DNA of 22,481 nt, from assembly GCA_019894735.1 (NCBI GenBank), contig JAGXOB010000002.1, positions 1-22,481 of the forward strand, read 5' to 3'. The position numbers were made by a program, and so were the translations under genes. How positions within the stretch are numbered: position 1 is the stretch's first letter; each line of letters starts with the position of its first letter. Shown here one piece after another: positions 1 to 7,803 of the stretch. The stretch comes from Promethearchaeota archaeon. Lineage in GTDB: Archaea > Asgardarchaeota > Lokiarchaeia > Sigynarchaeales > SOKP01. Under the pieces are notes generated by a model, which ran no database searches, had not been told where the DNA came from, and worked only from the letters and a program-made list of their open reading frames with translations.

Positions 1-82
1 GTCCAAACGCTCTTAATTTTGCTACATTCCATTCTATGAAGTTATATTTTTTCTCCTCACTTTCTTTATCTGGAATAAATAT
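1..82 (-). CDS. Possible 5' end of an unrecognised gene, cut by the window edge
   Basis: Downstream of smc on the same strand, one frame stays open to the window edge and encodes about 27 residues rich in charged and aromatic residues (it begins IFIPDKESEEKKYNFIEW). The frame has no ATG, GTG or TTG after the TGA stop that overlaps the end of smc, so a start would have to be non-standard; ATA at 82-80 is one option. A GTG at 86-84 is preceded by AAGG but lies in another frame and stops after a few codons. I do not recognise the family, and the sequence lacks the FxGPLDLLL-type start of the SMC partner ScpA. It may be a real downstream gene with an odd start, or a frameshifted one. Confidence 0.3.
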   Translation of the reverse strand, partial: MFIPDKESEEKKYNFIEWNVAKLRAFG

Positions 83-102
83 GCACCTTAACCTTATAAT
101 TT

Positions 103-3100
103 TTAATTTTCTTCAATATTAGATGGTACATCTGGGAGTTCAAGTAATCTTTTAGCTTCTTCTTCTAAATCAACGCTAAATATGTCCGTAATGCCCGACT
201 GTTGCATCGTAACACCGTAAATTCTATCTGCGTTAACGATGTTCTCCTCTCTGTGGCTGATAACCATAAATTGTGCCTGTACTGCAAATTCTTTTATGAC
301 CATGGAGACTCTGTGGACATTGGGCGAATCGAGGGCGGCATCGATCTCGTCCATAACATAAAAGGGAGCAGGATAGAACTCCTGGACCGCAAAGATGAAC
401 GAGAGAGCCACGAGCGTTTTCTCGCCTCCGCTGAGAATTTCGAGACTTGAGATTTTTTTTCCTCGGGGTCGAGCTTCTATACTTACACCTCCCTCAAACG
501 GTTTATCTGGGCGATCGAGAATCATTTTCGCTGAACCTCCCGGAGATAATTTTTGGAAGATGCGTGCAAATTCTCGATTTATCTCGTGGTATGCTTTCAT
601 GAAGGTTCTAGTTTTTTCTAACTCTATTTTATCGATCGCATCAAGAATTGATTTCCTCTCTCGTTGTATTGTTTGTCTCCTCATATCTATCTCGTCAAAA
701 CGTTCTTTAACGGTATCAAATTGTTTAATTGCTTTTAAGTTGACAGGTTCTAAGGCCTTTTTCTTGTTATCGGCCGTAGAAATGTCAGATTGCAATCCTG
801 ATTCAGATAAATCGTCAGTAACTGGAGGTAAGGCGCCATAATCTTTAGAACGTTGATATAAAGTTTCTATTTGATCTGTTGTTATGATTTTTTTAGATTC
901 ATAATTATTTAACTTAGAATTTTCCATCGAATGATCGGCTTTTAAATCATTTATCTGTTTTTGATAATTCTTTTGCTTTTTCCACGATAAATCTTTTCCT
1001 TGAATTTCCTTGTTTATTTCTTCCTGTTTAATGCTCTTTTTAGCGTCTTCTTGTTTCAATTCGACTTCAATTTTTTCGATATCTTTTAATATAGCTTTAA
1101 TTTGTTTCTCAGTGGTTTTTACATCTTCATTAAGTGATATGATTTTTTGCTCTCGTTCCTTGTTTTTGTTCAATTCGTTAAGTGTTGCTTGAGATTTTTG
1201 AAGATCTTTATTAAGTTTATTTAACTCTATCTGTGCTTTCTTTTGTGCCTCTAACTCTTTATCTTTTTCATCTCTCAAAGAATCTATTATAACTTGCACA
1301 TCATCGACTTTCTTTTGCAACTCCTCTACCTGAGAATTTAGATTTTCTATATCCGTATTACATAGATTAACGCTATTGTTTGCTTCAATATTTTCTTTAG
1401 TTAATTCATCAATTGAATTGATAACCATCATGACATTCTCAAGGGCTCTTAACTTATCCATTGTTGTTTCTAAGATCTTATTTTGATCGTCAATTTGTGC
1501 CCTAAGTTTTTCAATATCTTCCCAAAAAGTATTTTTTTCTAAAGTTTTTCCCTCAATTTTTGTGTTTATAGCATCTTGTTCAATATTGAGGTTTTTAATG
1601 TTTTCTTCAGTAGTGGTTATAACACTCTTCTTTTCATCAATAGTATTATTTAGTTCTTGTATATTTTTTTCAATTTCAATAATATTTTCATAATAGGTTT
1701 GAATTCCTTGAAGTTCCTGTAAATTTGTTTGTAAATGGTCTAATCCTTTTTGTTTTACTTCCATATTCTCTTTAATTTTAGATATCTTATCCCAATAATC
1801 CTCTTTAGTTTGTTTTAGATTTTTTATTTCTCCTTCGAAATTTTCTTTTTGCTTTTCAGCTATGATAAGGTTTCTTTGGTTAATCTCGCTTTCAGATTTT
1901 TCAACTTTTTCATTTATCTCACTAATTCTGGCATTGATTTCTCCTAATCTTCTGTTACTCGAAGCCAGATCTTCTGAATCGTGTTTATTTTGAGTGTTTA
2001 TCCTCGTTAAATTTTGATCAATGATATTTGAGTCGTTATTCTGAGAATTGAATTTTTCTGTGATTTCTTCAAGCTGTTTATATAATTCCTGAGATTTTGA
2101 CATCGTCAGTTTTCTTAACGAAAGATATACATTTTCTAAAATTTCCATTAAATCTTGAACGAAACTATCAAATGTAGAAGTAGATTGCTGTATTTCTATA
2201 TCTGCCGATTCTTTTACATTATCTATTAATTGATCTATTGTTGTATCGACATTCTCAGTAAAGAGTGTTAAAGTTTGAAGAATTGATTTGAGTGTTTCGG
2301 ACATTTCAGATGCTTCGGATTTCTCTTCTGCTTCAGCTTCAGCTTCTTCGCTTACGTCTTCAACAGTTTTCATGATATCAATTATATCCAGGACAAATTG
2401 TTTGAAGTTGACAGCAGATGTTTCAATAGCTTCTGCGTTTGATTGTTGGATGTTACTTTTTATTGATTCGACAGATATGTTGATGTTCTGAGTCAACATA
2501 TTTAAAATCTGCAAAATTCCTGTTATATCCTCAGTATTTCGTTCATACTCTTTTTCAGTGTTTTCAATTTTAACTAACAAATTATCTTTCTCAGTAGAAA
2601 GTTCTCCCATCCGTCTCTGTATGTTTTCTTTTTTCGTATTAAGTTTTTGCGATTCATTCTCAGTCTTAGTTAAATTATCATTTAAGGTAGAAGATTTTAA
2701 GTCTAAATCACGCTTTTCTCTTTCAAGATTTGTTAATTCTTTTTTTTGTAATTTTAATTTAGTATTGATATTTTCAATTTTTGTCTTATTATCATAGATT
2801 TCTGATTCAACCGAATCTTGTTTCAGTAATAATAGTTCTAAATCTTGCTCGTTTTTTCTATAGATAGAATCTTCTTCTTTTATTTTGGTCTTATAATCGT
2901 TAATTTCTTTAATGAAGGAATCTCGCTCTTTTAGTAACTCTTTTAAGACTTCTTCCGTATCTTTTCCCTTACTTAATTCTTTAATTTTATTCTCAGTTGC
3001 TATTTTATTCGAATTTAGCTTTTCTATTCTACTTGTGTTCATAGAAATTTCGGTATTCAGAGAGGATAGCATGGATTTGAAATCAGCTATTTTAGAATTT

Positions 3101-4572
3101 AATTGGGCTTTTTCCTCTCTCAAACCATTTATGAATTTTTCTAATTCTTGTTGATTATCATTTTCTTTGGAAATTTTTATATTTAAATCGTTTATGTCTT
3201 TTCTTATTAGTTCAGCTTCTTTATTGGTATTACTTATTGCTTCCTCAACGCTTCCAGACTCTCCTTTCAATTTACTAAGTTCTACTTCTAATTTCTTCTT
3301 CTTCTCTTCATTTTTTTTCACATTTTCCTTTAAAACTTTAATTTGAGCTTTATTTGATGAGATACTCTGTTTTATTGTTGAAATTTCTCCTTTGTAACCC
3401 GATTGCGTATCGTTATTATTTTTAATGGTAACATCAATTTCGGCTTGTTTCTGCTGCTTAGTTTCTATTTCACCCTTAGCTCCTTCAATCTGGCTCTCTG
3501 TTTCATTTACTACTATTGATTCCGATTCAATTAACGAATCGTACGTTTGACTTTCTTCAAGCGCCATTTGTAGATTTTCTAATGATGTGATCTCTAGAGA
3601 TATCTTCTCTATTGATTTATTAGCTAAATTTAAAGATGTTTGATTTGAGGATTGCTGTGTTTTAAGCTGAGTGATGTTTTCATTAATTAATTCTCTCTCC
3701 TTCTCTTTTTCAGATATTGTTTTTTGAATGTTTTCCATTACTAACGATTCTTGTTTTAGAATTTCGTCTTGTCTTGTTATTTTTTCTTGTAATTCTTCTA
3801 TAATTGTGTTAGATTCTTCTACTTTCGCTTCTAATTCATTTTCTTCTTTTCTTAATTTTTCAATCTTTAAAGCGATTAATTGGGCATTAAAAAGTTTGAT
3901 TTGCTCGTCCAACTCCTTCCAAACTAGAGCGTCGTTTTTCTCCTTTTCAACTTTCTTTAATTGAGAAGAAACTTCTTTAAAAATCGCTTCAAATTGTCCA
4001 AGATCTCTCTCAGCTTTATTTAACTCCTTCATGGTAGCATCTTTCATCTCGTCGTATTTCTGTAACCCTATAAGATCCTCAATAAATGCTCTACGAGCTT
4101 CAGGATTCATATGAGTTAATTCGACAATTTTTCCTTGAAGAACGAATTGATTACTTCCATCAGGATCTACATTTGCAGTTGCAAGAGTGTTAAGAATTTG
4201 TTGTCTTGTAGCCTTTTGGCCATTCATTCTGTAGGCCCCACCCCCTCCTCTTTGTATTGTTCTATTAACTTCAAAAGTATCAGTACCACCTGGAAAAATC
4301 TTTTCGGAATTATCAAAATACAAGGTAACTGAGGCTCTATTTGAGGGATTTTTGCCTCGAGAGCCAGCAAAAATCAGATCTTCAAGACTTTTGGCTCTCA
4401 TAGTTTTTTTACTTAATCGACCTAAAGCAAAAGTTAAAGCATCAATAATATTCGATTTACCGGCCCCGTTAGGCCCAACTATACAGGTGAACCCTGAGGA
4501 GAGTTTTAATGTCACTGTACGTTCGCCAAATGATTTAAATCCGGTCATCGAGATTTTTTTAATATACGTCAA
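103..4572 (-). CDS. smc: SMC chromosome-organising ATPase, unusually long and without a canonical hinge
   Basis: Structural maintenance of chromosomes protein: its N- and C-terminal halves form an ABC-type ATPase head at the end of a long antiparallel coiled coil that entraps DNA. Seen: Walker A GPNGAGKSN at 33-41, Q-loop around Q146, ABC signature LSGGEKTLVA at about 1380-1389, Walker B FYVMDEIDAALD at 1404-1415, and a following H-loop ISHREEN. Residues 170-680 and 820-1290 are heptad-rich coiled coil. At 1489 aa it is about 300 residues longer than the usual 1150-1200. The centre (683-816) has no hinge-like globular sequence; two copies of a helical module flank an acidic linker. No CxxC zinc hook is present, so it is not Rad50. 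The start is TTG; the next ATG (residue 9) would remove the conserved strand before GFKSF. It lies 163 bp downstream of the Orc1-like gene on the same strand. Confidence 0.93.
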   Translation of the reverse strand: MTYIKKISMTGFKSFGERTVTLKLSSGFTCIVGPNGAGKSNIIDALTFALGRLSKKTMRAKSLEDLIFAGSRGKNPSNRASVTLYFDNSEKIFPGGTDTFEVNRTIQRGGGGAYRMNGQKATRQQILNTLATANVDPDGSNQFVLQGKIVELTHMNPEARRAFIEDLIGLQKYDEMKDATMKELNKAERDLGQFEAIFKEVSSQLKKVEKEKNDALVWKELDEQIKLFNAQLIALKIEKLRKEENELEAKVEESNTIIEELQEKITRQDEILKQESLVMENIQKTISEKEKERELINENITQLKTQQSSNQTSLNLANKSIEKISLEITSLENLQMALEESQTYDSLIESESIVVNETESQIEGAKGEIETKQQKQAEIDVTIKNNNDTQSGYKGEISTIKQSISSNKAQIKVLKENVKKNEEKKKKLEVELSKLKGESGSVEEAISNTNKEAELIRKDINDLNIKISKENDNQQELEKFINGLREEKAQLNSKIADFKSMLSSLNTEISMNTSRIEKLNSNKIATENKIKELSKGKDTEEVLKELLKERDSFIKEINDYKTKIKEEDSIYRKNEQDLELLLLKQDSVESEIYDNKTKIENINTKLKLQKKELTNLEREKRDLDLKSSTLNDNLTKTENESQKLNTKKENIQRRMGELSTEKDNLLVKIENTEKEYERNTEDITGILQILNMLTQNINISVESIKSNIQQSNAEAIETSAVNFKQFVLDIIDIMKTVEDVSEEAEAEAEEKSEASEMSETLKSILQTLTLFTENVDTTIDQLIDNVKESADIEIQQSTSTFDSFVQDLMEILENVYLSLRKLTMSKSQELYKQLEEITEKFNSQNNDSNIIDQNLTRINTQNKHDSEDLASSNRRLGEINARISEINEKVEKSESEINQRNLIIAEKQKENFEGEIKNLKQTKEDYWDKISKIKENMEVKQKGLDHLQTNLQELQGIQTYYENIIEIEKNIQELNNTIDEKKSVITTTEENIKNLNIEQDAINTKIEGKTLEKNTFWEDIEKLRAQIDDQNKILETTMDKLRALENVMMVINSIDELTKENIEANNSVNLCNTDIENLNSQVEELQKKVDDVQVIIDSLRDEKDKELEAQKKAQIELNKLNKDLQKSQATLNELNKNKEREQKIISLNEDVKTTEKQIKAILKDIEKIEVELKQEDAKKSIKQEEINKEIQGKDLSWKKQKNYQKQINDLKADHSMENSKLNNYESKKIITTDQIETLYQRSKDYGALPPVTDDLSESGLQSDISTADNKKKALEPVNLKAIKQFDTVKERFDEIDMRRQTIQRERKSILDAIDKIELEKTRTFMKAYHEINREFARIFQKLSPGGSAKMILDRPDKPFEGGVSIEARPRGKKISSLEILSGGEKTLVALSFIFAVQEFYPAPFYVMDEIDAALDSPNVHRVSMVIKEFAVQAQFMVISHREENIVNADRIYGVTMQQSGITDIFSVDLEEEAKRLLELPDVPSNIEEN
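2125..2526 (-). repeat. Internal duplication in the centre of SMC, where the hinge should be
   Basis: SMC residues 683-738 and 761-816 align without gaps at a constant 78-residue offset. By hand I count 16 identities in 56 positions, plus many conservative changes. Shared landmarks are ILQ-L---T-N near the start and F--FV-D---I---V near the end. Between them, residues 742-759 form a low-complexity Glu/Ala/Ser linker. The pair straddles the exact middle of the 1489-residue protein, where the two arms must fold back on each other. The DNA copies have diverged, so this is an old duplication and not an assembly artefact. Confidence 0.8.
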
Positions 4573-4735
4573 TTTTTAAATCGCCATTGCTTCATCCTAT
4601 TATAAAATTAAAGAGTAATTTCATCTATATATATACTTACTCGGCATTTAAAAAAATAAGGTTTTAGTTTTAAATTTTTCATCTTTCGACGATAATACTT
4701 AGTCTGAAGTGCGTTGTTAATAGGTTTTTAAAATA
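4573..4735. other. Gap between the Orc1-like gene and smc
   Basis: This 163-bp AT-rich spacer contains a TATATATA run near 4626-4635 and T-rich tracts. Read on the minus strand, it could hold a terminator for the Orc1-like gene and a promoter for smc. I see no gene and no strong hairpin. Confidence 0.4.
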
Positions 4736-5929
4736 TTAATGCTTATTAAAAATTGCATCAACAATGTGCTTTAGATTTTGGGGATTAATAATCATAAAGT
4801 AAAAGTTGTAATTTAAGATATTTTCGGTGAAATATCTAAAATCATTAATATTATTTTTTTTTGAAGCATTAATAATTCCGATATTACGCATTGTTGTAAT
4901 TAAGTGTTTGAAATCCTCTTCACTTTTTTCGAAATTGATTGATTCACATGAAATATCATATAATTCTTTTAGTTCATTTATTGTTATATAAAAGTTTGAT
5001 TTGTTTAAGAAGTAATTAGATAAATTGTCCAGAAAAATTATGGTTAATAGTTCTGCTTCAGAAATGTATGAAAGCATGCTAAATTCGTCTGTAATTTGAA
5101 GATTATCAAATTGGTTTTGAAGTATTTCAAAGATCTCAAGATGGTTTAATTCTACTTGCTTACTTAAAAAAGGAAAGAGATCTCTAAGAATTTCTATTCC
5201 TTTTCCGGGTACAGGAACATGGTGTTCAAAAATTAGGTCTGTTATAAATTCAATCAACTCTTTATCCACTTCATGCTTGAAAGTCAACGAGATTCTTTGT
5301 TTTATAATATCGTGAAGTTCCTTATATGAGAAATAATTTAATTTCTTTTTTATATCGAATTCACTTAAAATATCTAGAGTGGAGGATTTTAAAACTTGAT
5401 TTCCAGTAGAAACTAAGCTAATATTGGTTTCTTTTCCATATTGAAGAAATTTTTTAAAAACTTCTGGTTGTAAATGCTCAATGTTATTGAAAACGAATAA
5501 AAGGTTGTAGTCAGCTTTTTTACATGTTAATTTGAAGATGTTCCATAAATCAGAGATATTAGAGTTTATGATACTCTTAAAATTGAAATTAATATTTTGA
5601 TGAATACCAATTTCAGAGAGTAGAGAAATGATTATTTCCTCTAAATTTTTGTCCCTACAATCTACATAAGCTTTACGAATGTTTAAGAGCTCCGGATTTA
5701 AAAACGATAAATCTCTTATAACCTTATTAATTATAACTTTCTTTCCAATCCCCTGAATTCCTTGATATAATACATTTAAGCAAAAACCATCATTAAAGGA
5801 ATCTTTTAGAATTGAAAATAGAGCCTTTTCTTCGTTTTTTCTATACAGTATTTTGGGGGGGATATAAGATTGATCAAACAATGCTCGAGAGCCTACAAAA
5901 CTACTATTAGTTTTTTGTGCTGATATCAT
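4736..5929 (-). CDS. Orc1/Cdc6-like AAA+ protein with degenerate ATPase motifs
   Basis: Relative of archaeal Orc1/Cdc6, the origin-binding initiator that loads the MCM helicase. Seen: a YIPPKILYRKNEE segment at 22-34, matching the family's Y-P--L-xRe-E start of the AAA+ domain; a P-loop GIQGIGKKV at 57-65; a Walker B-like LLFVFNNIEHL at 143-153; a sensor-1-like STGN at 174-177; and a C-terminal region (about 280-397) consistent with a winged helix. The length of 397 aa is normal for the family. The key residues are damaged: Lys64 replaces the P-loop Thr/Ser, and Asn148-Asn149 replace the Walker B Asp-Glu. ATP hydrolysis is therefore doubtful, and this is more likely a regulatory or DNA-binding paralogue than the main initiator. 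A TATA-like box 22-29 nt upstream of the ATG suggests a nearly leaderless mRNA. Confidence 0.75.
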   Translation of the reverse strand: MISAQKTNSSFVGSRALFDQSYIPPKILYRKNEEKALFSILKDSFNDGFCLNVLYQGIQGIGKKVIINKVIRDLSFLNPELLNIRKAYVDCRDKNLEEIIISLLSEIGIHQNINFNFKSIINSNISDLWNIFKLTCKKADYNLLFVFNNIEHLQPEVFKKFLQYGKETNISLVSTGNQVLKSSTLDILSEFDIKKKLNYFSYKELHDIIKQRISLTFKHEVDKELIEFITDLIFEHHVPVPGKGIEILRDLFPFLSKQVELNHLEIFEILQNQFDNLQITDEFSMLSYISEAELLTIIFLDNLSNYFLNKSNFYITINELKELYDISCESINFEKSEEDFKHLITTMRNIGIINASKKNNINDFRYFTENILNYNFYFMIINPQNLKHIVDAIFNKH

Positions 5930-5950
5930 AATTATGTTTAAAAATTTTTG

Positions 5951-5958
5951 TATTTAAA
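5951..5958 (-). promoter_or_regulatory. TATA-like box of the Orc1-like gene
   Basis: On the minus strand TTTAAATA lies 22-29 nt before the ATG at 5929, the usual archaeal TATA-to-start-site distance. Transcription would begin at or next to the start codon, giving a leaderless message. Confidence 0.5.
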
Positions 5959-5971
5959 CCCCTCGGAGGGG
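5959..5971. repeat. GC-rich palindrome upstream of the Orc1-like gene
   Basis: CCCCT-CGG-AGGGG is a perfect 5-bp inverted repeat, conspicuous in AT-rich DNA. It directly abuts the TATA-like box. On the minus strand it reads GAGGGGTTTAAA, which recalls the G-string end of archaeal origin recognition boxes, but the usual TTCCAGTGGAAA-type core is absent. It could equally be an operator. Confidence 0.4.
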
Positions 5972-6077
5972 GAGAGGTCATTGGATCTAAAATCTTATAA
6001 ATTGACGGTTGTTTAAACCAATTCAGAACATGTGCAAAGAATAAGAATCAAAATATAAGAATATGGCTATTAATTTC

Positions 6078-6896
6078 TTAGAGCCCTACTTTTTTTATGT
6101 TTATTTCACTCTTTTCTATAATTTCCTTAAATCGCAACTCTCTTAACTTTTTTGGAAAGAGTAAATCAAATTCATCGAATATAAAGCCACTTGAATCTAA
6201 TGGTCCTTCAACAATTCTTAATTTAGAAGGTGAAATAAATTCTTTTACGAATGATATAATTTTACTCTGCCCGGGAAATTCGCTTTTTAAAATCTTTCCA
6301 AAAGTATTACACGCTGCAATTGGAATTCTATTTTCGAGAGCTCGGGCTTTTAAATAAATCTCCCAATTTTCCAAACCCTCTGCTCTAATTTGTGTAGGTG
6401 AGAACAATATGTCGGCCCCATTTTCTGCAGCTAACCTTGGAGTTTCAAAAAAAGCCATATCAAAACAAATTAAAATCGCAAAGCAGATATTTTTAAAGGA
6501 AAACAAAAATAAATCTTCTCCAGGTTCGAAGTTATTTATTTCATAAGAATATAAATGAATTTTATCTTGCCTTCCAATCTCTTCACCAGAATTATTAAAG
6601 AAATAACTTGTGATCCTTGGTTTAGTAGAAGTTTCCCTCTTCTCCCAAATGGCTCCTGAGATTATGCCTACGCTGTACTCTTTTGAGAGCTTTTTAATGA
6701 ATTGGTAATTCTTCCCTCTTTCTTTTTGAATATTTACCCTTTTCTCATTCGTTAAGGGTACCCATCTTTCGGGTAAACAAATAATATCGCAAGAGTTATG
6801 TTTAGAAAAGAAATCATTTAATATTTTCTCTATCTCTGAATAACAATTATTACTCTCTTGGAATACTTCTGGCTGAATGCATGCAATTCGAACCAT
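6078..6896 (-). CDS. Carbon-nitrogen hydrolase (nitrilase/omega-amidase superfamily)
   Basis: Cytosolic hydrolase of the nitrilase superfamily, which cleaves amides or nitriles of small nitrogen compounds. All three catalytic residues are visible: Glu43 in LPERW, Lys112 in DKIHLY and Cys144 in LICFDMAFFE, with the usual spacing. The length (272 aa) is typical for a single-domain member, and the N-terminus MVRIACIQPE is standard. The substrate cannot be read from the sequence. Its ATG shares one base with the stop of the upstream HAD gene (TAATG), so the two are translationally coupled and probably act together, for example in metabolite repair or salvage. That joint role is inference. Confidence 0.85.
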   Translation of the reverse strand: MVRIACIQPEVFQESNNCYSEIEKILNDFFSKHNSCDIICLPERWVPLTNEKRVNIQKERGKNYQFIKKLSKEYSVGIISGAIWEKRETSTKPRITSYFFNNSGEEIGRQDKIHLYSYEINNFEPGEDLFLFSFKNICFAILICFDMAFFETPRLAAENGADILFSPTQIRAEGLENWEIYLKARALENRIPIAACNTFGKILKSEFPGQSKIISFVKEFISPSKLRIVEGPLDSSGFIFDEFDLLFPKKLRELRFKEIIEKSEINIKKVGL

Positions 6897-7651
6897 TAAA
6901 CCTTACCAATATAAAATTTTTTATTGAGGTCATTAATAATATCAAAGATTTCGTCCAATTTAGAGATTTCGTAATCAGGCTTGTTTTCTTCTGCAATTTC
7001 TTCCCCTGTTATATTAGTATCGTATTTTCCTCCGCGATGAATGTAGACACTATGAATTTCATTAAGTTTTGCTGGGACAATGTCTTTATAGATATTATCT
7101 CCAACATAGATGGTTTCGTGTCCCTTGACTTTGAATTTGTTTAAGCAATACGAAAACAACTTAGGATTGGGTTTTCTAATCCCAACTTCATCAGATATTA
7201 CTACTAAGTCAATTAAATCATCGATCCCTAGTCGTAAAATTTTTTCATATTGTTTGATAGGAATTCCATCAGTAATTATAGCCGTCTTTATTGAATTTTC
7301 TTTAAGTTTCTCTAAACTTTTTTTAACATCATCGTATAATGTTATAAGTTTAATTTTTTGAGCGTGGTAAGCCATTACTGCCGCTGCTTCATACCTAATT
7401 TGTTCGTTAAAAGAAATAGAAAAATTTTCATATTGATTTAATCGTCTAATGAAGTAATCATAATGTTTCGAGGAATTAGAACCGTATTCAGTTACAATTT
7501 CTTGTAATAAAAATAGGGCTTTTTGGCGCTCAATGTTTAACCCTAAACTTATCATCGCATCGATACCCTTAATTCTTGCAATTTGAGAAAGACCTGTTGA
7601 ATTATAGAGACAATCGTCAAGGTCAAATCCTACAAGTTTTATAGGACACAT
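6896..7651 (-). CDS. HAD-superfamily phosphatase-like hydrolase
   Basis: Haloacid-dehalogenase-fold hydrolase, probably a small-molecule phosphatase. Motif I is GFDLDDCLYNS with nucleophile Asp10 and acid/base Asp12. Motif II is ITDG with Thr127, motif III is Lys160 in RKPNP, and motif IV is YVGDNIYKDI with Asp185 and Asp190. A helical cap lies between motifs I and II (about residues 20-100), as in subfamily IA. At 251 aa it is normal for archaeal members annotated as phosphoglycolate-phosphatase-like, but no motif fixes the substrate. It is first in a two-gene unit with the nitrilase-family gene (TAATG overlap). Confidence 0.85.
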   Translation of the reverse strand: MCPIKLVGFDLDDCLYNSTGLSQIARIKGIDAMISLGLNIERQKALFLLQEIVTEYGSNSSKHYDYFIRRLNQYENFSISFNEQIRYEAAAVMAYHAQKIKLITLYDDVKKSLEKLKENSIKTAIITDGIPIKQYEKILRLGIDDLIDLVVISDEVGIRKPNPKLFSYCLNKFKVKGHETIYVGDNIYKDIVPAKLNEIHSVYIHRGGKYDTNITGEEIAEENKPDYEISKLDEIFDIINDLNKKFYIGKV

Positions 7652-7803
7652 AATATTTCTAAGGAAAACCTTCTAATTTCATTTAATTAAAATAAATTTA
7701 TTTATTTTTATGAATATATAACCTTTAATATTAATTTATTCTAGGTAAAACTATTAAAAATTTAAGGAAAACCATAAAAGAAAATTAAGTGGAGATTCAT
7801 TAA
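7652..7803. promoter_or_regulatory. Divergent promoter region between the HAD and longin genes
   Basis: This 152-bp AT-rich gap separates two divergently transcribed units. On the plus strand ATATATAA at 7714-7721 is a plausible TATA box, which would give a leader of about 60 nt. An 11-bp direct repeat, TAAGGAAAACC, occurs at 7660-7670 and 7763-7773, one copy near each gene, and could be a shared regulator site. GGAGAT at 7791-7796 lies 7 nt before the TTG at 7804 and sets that start. Confidence 0.45.

Noticed and set aside
103..4572. Rad50 identity for the long SMC-type protein
   Set aside because: There is no CxxC zinc hook, and the head sequences follow the SMC pattern (GFKSF, DEIDAALD).
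202..4579. Several plus-strand open frames of 60-150 codons opposite smc
   Set aside because: They lie antisense to strongly conserved SMC motifs, are low-complexity Ser/Phe-rich and have no ribosome-binding sites; they reflect the coiled-coil codon pattern.
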